A DNA stretch of 64,000 nucleotides, from the NCBI RefSeq assembly GCF_000524195.1, contig NW_020170411.1, forward strand, positions 673,657-737,656, written 5' to 3'. The notes under the pieces are model-generated. The model did not search any database. It saw nothing but the letters and a program-made list of their open reading frames with translations, and had not been told where the DNA came from. Of the stretch, positions 48,701 to 59,805 are shown piece by piece. A program made the translations under genes and the position numbers. The stretch's first letter is position 1; every line of letters starts with the position of its first letter. The DNA comes from Echinococcus granulosus (Eukaryota; Platyhelminthes; Cestoda; Cyclophyllidea; Taeniidae).

Positions 48701-51700
48701 AGTACTGTTTTTTGTGTTTTGGCTACCACATTTGCCTACAACTGGTACTCTGTTAGACTACAGTAACTGGAAGAATAAATTAATTCTTTTTTTGAAGTGT
48801 AATGATTCGACCTGCTTGTTTAGGACAATGGAATGCGAAATCAAAAGTCAATCATCGTGAGACGGTCTTTCGATTTAGTGGGATTAGCTTATAGTTGTGC
48901 AATCTCCAACTAACTCCTTCATCTGCATTGCTGTGGAGTGAATAGTGTGCAAGTTTTTAACTAAATGTTTGCAAGGAGCGTTTGAATACCAGACGTGACA
49001 TCTAGGTTTGTAAGCTTGGCTGATAGTACACACTAAAGCACATATTTTTGCTACTTTTAAATGCTTCCTAATGATTATGTAAAGTGCTTACGCTTCACCT
49101 ATTCTCCGGCTTTTTGTTATAAACTGGTGTTCATGTGCGTGAGTTTGGATCTTGTCTGGATTCCAGCTGGCAACTTAAAAGGTGACACCGGGACAGCGAA
49201 GTCCAATGTTGATAATGTGAGCAGCACAAGGAGTGTGGTGTGTACATGCATGCCTGCTGGAGTGCTGGAGACACAGGGTAGTTCGTTTTCTTAAAGCTAC
49301 TTTGTCGGAGCTCTAACAAACGTTAAGATGTCGGAATACGTATAGCATTGCATACTAATTGTAATGTCGGGTCAAAGATTTTGTCCCTGTGCAACCCCCC
49401 CATACTGCTTTATTGCATTCGTATTCTCCACTGTCTCTTCGGTGATCTGTTTGGTAGGTTTCTCACATCCACCTTTTCATAAGATGGCCTGAAGTTCTGT
49501 AATAAATCTACCCTTGTGAACGGGGTCAGCTTGAGCATTTGGTGAACTAGACTTTCGTAGAAGATCTGAGGTAAATGCCAAAAAATATGAGCCGAATATT
49601 CAATAGGTGTTTACGTTTGGTCAGTTTTATGGTTGGATGCCTTAGCGCGCTGCAGAAGTTGTCCTCAGCATTAGTCACTATGCCGAAAGCAAGTGTGTAC
49701 CGGATGGAGATGCGAATCTGCGTGCTAGCGCGATGCTGACCCAGCAGTACACTTTGAGTTGAACTAAGAGGGAGACGGTATTTAACTTCGACGAGTACGC
49801 TACTCTGTCATTTGTCTTCCATTTATATTGTTCCTGGTATAAATGCGCTATTTGTTCCAATTTCATTTTTAGCTTATCACAAAGGATGACACCATCCTAT
49901 CGTTCTTGCCTCTGGCGCACATCTACGAACAGTACTGTGAGGTAAGCCAGTGACAACTCATAATTGTGTTCTCCCAATGATTGCATCCTTTTCAGAGCGT
50001 TGGCGTATCTACCCGCCAAGTAGAGGTTGTCTCCAGTGCATTGGCAGTTCTTCCTAGGCTATCGATTCATTGTCGGACATTAAATCTTCCTTTCTGTTGC
50101 CCTTTTTGGTCCAGGATGGGCTGACCATCAGGTGATGGACGAATAGTGGGCGGGAGCTGAATCATGTGTTGTATGGTGCGCAACCCTAAACATGCAGGTT
50201 GATGCTATCTGCACGTGTTGATTCCAGTCAAAACCCTAGGTCATTGCGTCAGAGTTTTAGCGTACAGGCAGGGCTTGACACAGCTCTGTCGCAAACCAAA
50301 TTTCATTTGTCAACGACATCTGTTCCCCTTTTCTACTGCTGAATCCTCTCGTTCATAATGTGGAAAATCGCCAACCACACCCTCCGGTTTAGTAAGATAT
50401 ACGATGTGGATACAAACTTGGTGTGCTAACAATGGTTTCCATAGGATTCCCTTCATTCCAATATTAAGCCTGTCCACTGAATTTAACCTTCTCTTCCAAG
50501 ATTTTTGTGATTCACTTTAAAAACTTGTTCGGAAGTGACAATCCTACAATACGTGCAAAACCCGTCATTCGCCGTGAAATTCTTTCCTATAGTGATGTTT
50601 TGATAAATCACAAGTTGATTTAGTCAATTACGTAGTTAACTTAAATGAGGCTTCAAAAACGCCGTCAGAGTCCAAAGGTGGGTGAGGTTGCACGATTTTC
50701 TAGAATATGAAGCCTCTGCCTGAACCGGATTAGTCATTGGAGGCTTTCCAGAAGATGGGTCACCTATTTAAAAATCCACTCACCAAAACTGGTTTGGAAA
50801 TTTTAAGAGGCTTCTCCAACGCTTATTCTGTTTGACCCCAATAGCGTAGTGCATGTACCAAGATTGTGACACTAATCAAGCGTTCCGATTTTTTACCGGA
50901 ACAAATCTTTACTGAAAGGGTGCCATCTTCTCTACTACTATTTTTTGCACTTGCTCAAGTCTCTACAAGCCATCGTTTTTCCCAAGTGTAGCATGTCCGT
51001 TCGTTGTCCGGTTATTTGGAAACGAGTGCATTAACTGCATCTTGGGTGGGAGCATACGAACAAACGCGTCCACTTGGCAAACGGCGTTTAGCCGACTCGT
51101 CACCAATGGGAAGGGCGCAGACCACCAGAGTTACGGAAGCGGGGCTCACGCTCTAATTAGTGGGGTGTTAGGAAGATGAAGTCAAAGGGAACACCCCTTT
51201 AATTGAAATTCATTTCATCGATGGCATTGTTCTGTCTCAATTGTGCCTATTTAAAATTAGCTCTATTTACTAGGTTGTACGCTTCCAAAATGCCTCAGTT
51301 CTGGAGTAGTGATGAAATTGTCATTCTTTGGACTTTAAATGCAAGCTTTACCTGTAGAAAAGCCCAACGATGGGCGACAACTAATATCCCAAAAAAGGGT
51401 TTTTTCCTTTCCAAACCGTACATTTCAACCTTCCATGTGGACAGAAGAATTAGAATGCATGTTATTTTTGTGGTAGAGTCTTTGCGTACTGCAGTGCCAG
51501 TTTATATAGTTAGTAGTTTGAAGTAATAGTTTTTCGCATTGCTTTAGCAAGCTTCGGCATCATAGGTATCCTTTCTCCAGTGGTCCACTGGTGAATACTT
51601 CTACGGATGTCTTTCATTTTCAAACCTCCATACACGTTCCCATTCTGGTGTATGCCTGGGCCAATTTGTTTTATTTAGGAGATCATTCCCTCCGATGTAT

Positions 51701-54700
51701 CCACTATTTCCGAACGCTTGGTGATCTTGGCGAGAATACTCAAGGAAACTAGGTAGTGAGCTCAGTGGTTAAGTGAGGGTTACAGTCGTTTTCACGTTGT
51801 TGGATTCACGAAGCACGGTCTTGTATTAACGTTTCCCTTACTGATGCTAGGTTTATCTCATGTACGTCGGTGCGCGAATCGGCTTCTATTCAGGGAATAT
51901 TACAACCGTTAGTGAGGACATGCGGATTCTTCGCCCGACTATCTTTACAAGCGTACCTCGCCTCCTCTGTCGAATCTACGACAACGTCTACGAACGTGTC
52001 TGCAAGTCCACATTTAAGCAATTTCTGCTCAAGTTTGCTCTCAAGGAAAAGTGCCACAAAGTTGACAAGTAGGTTTTATCAAGCAATTTTTTATAAACCG
52101 ATATTCCCTTTCCATACTGACTGACTGTATGAAGATTACGTCATTAAAATTAATGTAAGATCACCACCTTTATGTCGCCAATTGATGCAATCTGCTCTTT
52201 TATAAGTACCTTTTTACCTGAAACGTGCTTACTTTTCACAATTTATCCGACAACTGTGCGACTGAATCATGGTGTTTGCTTACTAATAGCCCCAACTCAG
52301 CTAAACCATTTGGGTGTATCACTACCCATAAGCTATATACTTGCCAAGTGCTATATTAGATTGTAAGGCCTAATTCAAATGACCATAAAGCAGCTGTGGG
52401 AGGTTCGCCTGGGCATCCTCTTTTACTTGCACATCAATAATGGACCAGCCATTACTCCCACAAGGTCCCAACTTGCCTGAAGGAATAGATGTCGTTGTCT
52501 TCATTTTAGGCGCTTAATTATGCTCTATCCCGGAGGTGGCTGTTCGCCTTTTAGATGTCATAGCAACCATTGTTGTGCCAAGGTACTTTACCTGAATAAC
52601 AGACTATTGGCTTTGTTTACGTGGTTTTCAGACTAATGTACGCGTTTCTACTGCTGGCGTGTTCATTTGTTGCCATGCCACTACTGTTTGATGAACATAT
52701 CTTCACTACCATCTGATTATTTCAAAGTGCTACTTATTGAGGGAAAAGTCTTGTTAAATATTACATGGAAAAGTTGCCCTTACTCTAGCTTAATTTTCCC
52801 ATGAAAATCCGTTGTTGAATGCGTCGATGAAAGCTCAGTTATTTGGGCTTAGTCTGACTGGCCTATCGTATTCCGGAGGAGGCGGTGAAAGCTTAAAGAA
52901 GTGTGTCCTGGCAAAATACTGGAAATTTGAATTTGAGACCGGCGAGTTAAATGGGAAAGTGGAACATACACCTTCATAATCCAATGGCGTTTCTCTTACG
53001 TTTATTGTTGACTTCCACACACAGGCATAAGTAAATGAAAGAGGCATCACCTTATGTGTTTTGTCTTATCGCACCAATTTTTCCATGCAGACAAATTTAC
53101 GACAAGAGTTTTTGGGACTCGACGGTATTTTCGAAGATTCTGCGTAACTTTGGAGGCCGTATTCGTCTCGTTCTGGTGACTGGCGCTCCTATTGCTCCCC
53201 CCGTTCTGCGTTTCACTCGGGCGGTTTTCTCGTGCCCGGTACGTGTCGCACAGTGTCTTAGTGTATTTGTGAGGTGGAATAACTCCCCATCTACATAGCT
53301 GTCGGGCTTTTCCTAAGTTACCATTCACTTTACCAGCTGGATGAATTTGTCGATGGAAGACGTTTGACGTTTAGATGAAGTTTTCGCGAAAAAATTCGTA
53401 TTCTTCTTTACAGCTCACCAGCCTAAAGATCTTTGTAGCAGTGAATATTCCGGTAGCCTGTCCTAATGGTTACAATCACGAAGTCCTGCTCTGCAATTTT
53501 TCAATAAAATTAGGTCCTCGAGGGGTATGGTTGCACGGAGACTTGTGGTCCCGTGTCGTCATCGCTTGCTGGTGATCTGAACGGCAGTCACGTTGGAGCT
53601 CCCTGGCCATCTGTGGAAATCAAATTAACCGACGTGCCAGATATGGGCCTCCTTGCTGCAAGAGATAATAGAGGAGAGGTGCGTGCTACCTACTGAGATA
53701 CAGTCAGTAGAACTATGTTTTGGCGAAACTAAGCTGAGGACTCGATTTTCAGATTTGTGTTCGAGGTGCCTCGTGCGTAAGCGGCTACTACAAGAACCCT
53801 GAGATGACCGCTAAGTTAATAGACGAAGATGGATGGCTGCACACTGGTGATGTGGGCACTTGGCAAGTAAGCCCTCAGTTACCCTTTTCCTTACTTAGAT
53901 TTTCCTGGGCGGATTAAGTATACTTGAAGTTATCGTGGTGGGTAAATTCTTCCATATCAAAAGTTGTAAATCTTCAAAACTGCCTATGTTATCAGCGGAC
54001 AGAGAATCTGTGCATTTTAGCCCATTGCTGACTGTTTTCTTAGGATTTGAAAATAACATTCTATTATTGGAAACAATGGGCAGATAAATGCCAAGTCCAA
54101 CTTGACTGGGCAACTTAAGCAAAGCATCACACTAAGAAAGTATATAAGTTGTTTACATAAGGTAATTTTAAATACCAATTAATTAACTGTAACTTAATCG
54201 CAGCGTTTGAAATACCTCAAGTTGAAATTTTTATACACTGAAGGATGTTTATGTGCTGCATTTTTGTGGTTTTTAATAGTTGCCAAATTGATTAAGGATG
54301 TAAATGCTTAACCAGTGAATGTTGAAATCTCAAGTTGTGGTGAGCCACTTTTGCAGATACTTTTGAGATTCCTTTCTTATTTAGGAGGGTTGTCTGAAGG
54401 TGGTCGATCGTTGCAAGCACATTTTCAAACTTGCGCAGGGAGAGTACATTGCTCCGGAGAAACTGGAACTCGTTTATCAACGGAGTCCTCTAATCAACCA
54501 GATCTTTGTCGACGGCGACGCACACAGCACTTTTCCTGTTGCCTTGGTTGTCCCTGAGGTTGAACCACTTCTGAAGGCACTATCCAGCTATTCACCAAAA
54601 AGCCTTCGTGAACCCATCCTAGATGCTCAAAACAAACCATCATTGGAGGATATCTGTGCTGATCCTAGAGCCAAGAAGATAGTCATGGCTGATCTAAAGA

Positions 54701-55014
54701 GTCTTTCTGAAGCTGCAAACTTCATGGGATTCGAAAAGGTTATTCTCATCAATCCCCTATGACTAGATCATTCCTGTATCCTTCATTTTGCAGTATTCAG
54801 AATATTCTTACCTGGTGACCATGATGACTGCGAATTGAGCCTATCATATTCTCCTTTTTTACCATAGGTAAAGAATATCAAACTTATACCGGAGCCCTTC
54901 AGCATCGACAACTTAATGCTGACCCCGACACAGAAGGTAGCTCGACCTGCAGTTCGAAAACGGTACGCCGAGGAACTGGTCAACCTATATAAGGAACATC
55001 CAACGGCTCAATAG
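45723..55014 (+). CDS. ACSL: Long-chain acyl-CoA synthetase, ACSL1/5/6 type (5' end not located)
   Basis: Activates long-chain fatty acids with ATP and CoA at ER or mitochondrial outer membranes. Fifteen exons: 45723-45828, 45903-45970, 46050-46154, 47303-47402, 47616-47791, 47907-47939, 48005-48056, 48390-48466, 49873-49941, 51851-52068, 53091-53238, 53514-53678, 53753-53866, 54385-54738, 54868-55014. They sum to 1,932 nt (643 aa), every phase matching. Motifs: [21 protein letters not shown]-loop YTSGTTGTPKG across the 48056/48390 junction, [73 protein letters not shown]. The last blocks follow the ACSL1/5/6 rather than the ACSL3/4 pattern. Oddities: Cys in EGYGCTE, and DRCK where DRKK is usual. 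One exon is only 33 nt. About 55 N-terminal residues, including the membrane anchor, are missing from the model. Confidence 0.95.
49942..51850 (+). other. Large ACSL intron with repeat debris
   Basis: Intron of 1,909 nt between the exons ending YEQYCE and starting VYLMYVG. It contains GC-richer patches at about 50,100-50,240 and 51,050-51,180 resembling old mobile-element sequence, and a 25-codon splice-bounded frame at about 51,679-51,753 discussed in the findings. No other gene was seen in it. Confidence 0.4.
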
Positions 55015-57442
55015 AATTCATCCATTCTCCCGTCTGGGATCATGGTTCACTTCAAAGAGCAACAAAGTTACCCTCAGCACCACTTTGCTCCTTTCCTCCC
55101 TTCCCCTACTCAGACTGCTCCCCAATAATGTTTACCCCAGGAGATGGTTGAAACTATTCATGTAATTGAATTTTAATGCTCAACTCTTTTAACGAAATGT
55201 ATTGAAGTGACTGACAGATCTTTTTTTATTTTTACGAATGAATGCTTGACCCCATAATGTGAAATACAACCTACTTAAACTCGGATTGCGATAAAATGCT
55301 TAATTGCCTCCCACGTACCAAGCAATGGAGGTCTCCTTAGGTAATTTTTTGCACTGCTATGTTTGCTACGGCCTTGAGATTGGTGTAGTACTACCAAATG
55401 AGCCCTGGCAATTTGGGCTTGTCAGTAAAACTCCAAACCATGTAATTCACTAGGGTTGTTTAGTCACCTCTTTTTAATTTATACTTGAGATTCGTGATTA
55501 AGTTCGCGTCCTTGAGTATACACTAGCGGTTAACACAACATTCAGTGGTAGTCATGGTTAAGCCCACGCTAAGTTGATGAACAGCGGATGGTTAGTCTTA
55601 ACAATCCAAGTCTATGGTCGCACAGCCGTTACGATGTCCATGGTGGGCAAGCGGGTGCGCCTGCACCCTCAAAGTCTGGTGCTTTTACCCTAGGTACGCC
55701 AAGTCGGAGATTTGTTCTAGAGCGTGCGTACTTTTAGTAGGCGATTCATGACGATTTGTAGACGCTTTTCTTCGACACGAGGGAGGAACAAGCATAATAT
55801 TTTCCACCGTAGTGTCCTCTTACTAGACGAACAAGGATTTCTTTTGAAGACGAAATTCGATTAATTTTGTTGAGTCGTTACAAAGTTTTCTGGATTGCTT
55901 TGACGATAAAACTCCTGCACGACTTCCACTGGCTTGATTGGAGAGGCTGATGAATCAAATCATTAGTCCTCTGCTTGGCATAAAATGTTTATAATAATTC
56001 AAAGTTTTGTCAAATTTTTACTTCTATTCGCTTACTTATGTGGTACTCGAGGTTGAGTTTGAATTTCAGTGTATCCAAGAAGCAGGTTTTGTGCAAAAGA
56101 GTAAACTTTGGCTCTGCATTATGTTACCCTGTCCCTTTTGCTGGCAGGTAAACAGTCTCTCGTCTAGTTTCAGCTGGTCTTCGAGAAGCCTGGGATTAAA
56201 GATGGGGCTAAACTATCTGAACAAATGTCCTCTCTCTGGTGCTGAAGGTGAGTACATTACTGAAAAACCCAGGGTAGCAATACCTAGTGATTCAGCATTA
56301 AACACCCCAGGTTAACAGTAAACGATCCATCGGCTGCATAAATAATGTTCCATGGTACCACTGATCACAATTGTTCATAAATCCGAAGTCCACGATAACG
56401 AACGTCATGGCAGGCATTTTGCCGACCCTTTGCTTAACGGAGTGAGACTGCTTTGAGTTTGCAAATAAATAACTACCTTTATCACCTCTTGTTATACTGA
56501 TTTTGCCAAGAAGTAATGCTAAATTGCTCCATGATCCAATGGTTATAAACAGTTTCCAAAATTACGACAAATTGGAATAATTTTAGATTGAGTTGTTTAT
56601 CTATTTACACTCATTCTAATAGGTAGATTTAGGCTGGAAACATACTGTTATAAGCCAAAAAAGGACCTGGGGATTTGTTTTGGAATCGTTCAAGAGGAGA
56701 GAATGGCGCTGAAAATCCATTAAACTACGCCTACTTTTAAAAAAAAAAGTGACAACAACCACTTAAAGAAACTAAAGTGCCGCGTAGAACATGAAATTAT
56801 TTGGGGATTCTCTTAACAGAGTAAACGAAAGCGATTTTTCGTCAGCCCATACCATCTTGAATTCGCTAAGACTGATGCATTATCTGTGGAATTTTCTGGG
56901 TCATATCAGGAAGCATCGACACAACAAATGTCCTTCATTGAATTATTTGACAAATAATCATTAGTTCCTGCGTCACTACTTCTAGAAATCGTGATTTACG
57001 GATCATTAATTGTAAGAGCAAATCGTTGTAATACTCACAGACCAATTGATAACCTATTATTGCTAATCGAGTACTTTTCAGTACAGTTTGAGAACCGGTA
57101 ACTCTCAACAGCAAGTTCCATTTCGAACCCCCACACTACTACACGCGTTTATGTCTTAAAAGTTAGTAATACCGACGCGAGGAAGAGGGGGAGTAAAGAT
57201 CAGACACTGTCGAATTTGTCATCGTGATCGTCAGATTCTGATGGGAATGAGCTGGAAAACATGCCCAAAATCGGTCGCTTCAGGCAGTCTCTTTAACCGA
57301 AGCTCAGTAAATTGATTTACTGGAAGTTCATTCAAAATTTCCTTCCAAAGCAGCTAACTTCAGGAAAGTAATCCCTATTCTCTTGCTAAATAGTCGTCAA
57401 AATGAACTCATAGCAGGTAAATTTAGTATCTGCGTCTACGTC

Positions 57443-57457
57443 ATATATATATATATA
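57443..57457. repeat. AT dinucleotide microsatellite
   Basis: Uninterrupted alternating A and T over about 15 bp, in intergenic DNA. Confidence 0.8.
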
Positions 57458-59576
57458 TTTCAGTAGTTTCAACTAATATAAAGGGTTACGAAATCAGAAA
57501 CGTGCTGTGTTGAAAATTAGACCCAATTTGGCGGATAATGAAGCGGAAAAATGATTCTGTCTGCAGACCAGTAGGAATTGGCGTCTGTATTCATTAGCGA
57601 TTTAGAAAAAAAAATTTTCTTGGGAGGCCTCCCCTCATTAAGAATCGTCAACAAAAGAATAACAAGACGACAAAATCGTGCCGTCTCATGTACATTAATG
57701 TTCATTACTTCACAGATGCCTCATAATTACATGAAAAGCTAAACACAGGCGGTTGTGTCCGAAAGCATTTCCGCGTTTTGTCAATTGTCGCAAGGATGTG
57801 TTGAAAAGCAAGTGCTAAACCATGGACCAAAATCTAAATTTTCGAGGGTAATTTTGATTAAAATAATATTGTTGTAGGATAAAGAAGTTTGAATGAGTAT
57901 TCAGCAATGTAGGAGAGGAATCTAAAAAAGGCCAAACATAGGGGCAGAACACGGAGGACGAAGGATCTTGGTAAGGAACCAGTAGCGTGTAGAGGTAGGA
58001 CCCATGACAGTTGCAAGTTTATTAGACAAGCAAAATCCACAAGTATCGGTAAAATGTTTTTGCTGCCGATTACTTGCGCTAAAATAAACGTATTTGCGTT
58101 TCGAAAATAGGACATTCGCTATTAAGCAAAAACCAGTAACTAAAGTCGGTGTAATCTGCCGAAATAGGAATTTAAAATCGTGACCACGGGTAATCGTCGA
58201 TCCCGCTTCAACATAAGAGTCAGTTTAAACTAAAATGACTTATCATGATTTACTACCAGTGTGTTGAGTGAATGTTCTTGAATAAAGCGAGGATGTGATG
58301 TAAAATGCTGCGGCCATTTTATGGTGCACTGGGCAGCTTCATGCCTAATATATACATGCATACGACTGCAACTGGAAACCTGGACCAAATATGTATGCGA
58401 GGGACAATAAGCCCAACAGAAATTGTCTCACCTAACATCTGGCATAGGCTGAATAAAGGTTGATTCACTTACGATTGCACTACTTTAAGAATGCAACAAT
58501 GCAAAGCATTTATCTGCCAAAAGAAGTGGCCGCAGCCCTAGAAAATATATCCGTTCCGATTTTTTGGAAATCTCAGTTTTTGTGGTGTTACTGAGCTTTC
58601 TAGCAGGACGCGCTCCCACTCGGTCTCATGACTGGTTGATGTAGCATACTGATGTGCAAATAATTAAAGTAAAACCGAAGTCAATACAATGGTATGGATT
58701 TGCGAGACTGAAACCGCCCTGAACTCGGAGAGTCCCATTGGCCGGTTAGTCACTACGTACAAATCGAGGTCTGTCACTAGATTGATCGGGTTAGGAAATG
58801 GACAGTCTCCAAGATCACACTTGAAAACATCAGTCCATAACAGAAACTCAAATAATATAGTGCAACTGCCTTTCGATACCAATCCTGGGATCTTTCTTGA
58901 GTAGTTATTTTGACTAACTAGGCTAATCATCGCTTATCAGGCTCAAGCAAACGGTACAACTTAGGGAAGTGATGGTGCGTTGCAGTGACTTTCACATTTG
59001 GATAGCATTAAGGAGCCCTGAAGCTTCGGCCTGACATTTAAAGACAAAATCTGAACGGAATAACGCTGTCGTGACATTCACAACCGAATTGCAGTTAATA
59101 TCCGTTTCTTCAAATGTATCCATTAGTCACATGCTTACATGTATTTGCACTGGAATGTTACCGCACCCATAAGCCCAAGTTTTAATCTACCATGGTACCG
59201 CTTTGATACAGGCGCTGGAAAGAAAGGGAAATCCAGCTGACACGTCAATATTGGGAGAAGAGCAGGAGAAACTACACGTAAGACCGAAGAAACTCTCTAC
59301 ACAAACCAAGTTACAACAACGATGGCAAAGACATTTTCAGCAAAGGCAGAATAATATGGAACTGCTAAGGCGCAATCACAGCGCGTCTCGATAAAAATTT
59401 GCCGGTTTTAGTCGATAGTTTTAGTCGGCATACCTCAATCACGAAACCTACCACGTTACAAAGGTTCAAGGGCACTTATAGATAAAAAAATGGAGGCGAG
59501 CATCAGATATGTGATGCACAAAAAACGCTACTTCCCACATAATTAGACGATAGAAGAGCTGCAAGATTCATGCAGA

Positions 59577-59582
59577 TTTATT
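59577..59582 (-). terminator. Candidate polyadenylation signal of the ZDHHC gene
   Basis: TTTATT on the plus strand gives AATAAA on the minus strand, about 225 nt beyond the ZDHHC stop codon, a normal distance for a short 3' UTR. Confidence 0.45.
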
Positions 59583-59805
59583 TTTCTTCGTTAGCAGAAA
59601 TAAAGACTCTCACACAAAAAATTATAAATTACTTACATACAGTATAGTTCGCGGCCTTGGCGCACAGCCGTAGGAAAGCATAAAGAGAAGAGAGGAGGGG
59701 GAGGGGGAAGAAAAGTGATGGAGACGAGAGGCCTTTGTGCACACGCGTACATACACAGACGGATGGATAGTGTAAGGGTGAGAGGAAGGGAGCAAGCGCG
59801 TCTGT

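Larger units (their letters stand above)
55015..59805. other. Gene-free region between ACSL and ZDHHC
   Basis: The genes on either side converge here. One exon-like stretch at about 56,149-56,248 is bounded by GCTGGCAG and GAAG/GTGAGT and reads SFSWSSRSLGLKMGLNYLNK, but it joins to nothing. Another open frame at 59203-59394 ends RRNHSASR and is Gln/Arg-rich; it lacks a start codon and is probably chance. An AT dinucleotide run lies at about 57,443-57,457. Confidence 0.4.

Noticed and set aside
58664..58930. 88-codon minus-strand frame and its plus-strand partner
   Set aside because: No splice borders or known motif, and it cannot join the ZDHHC gene, whose terminal exon ends at 59806.
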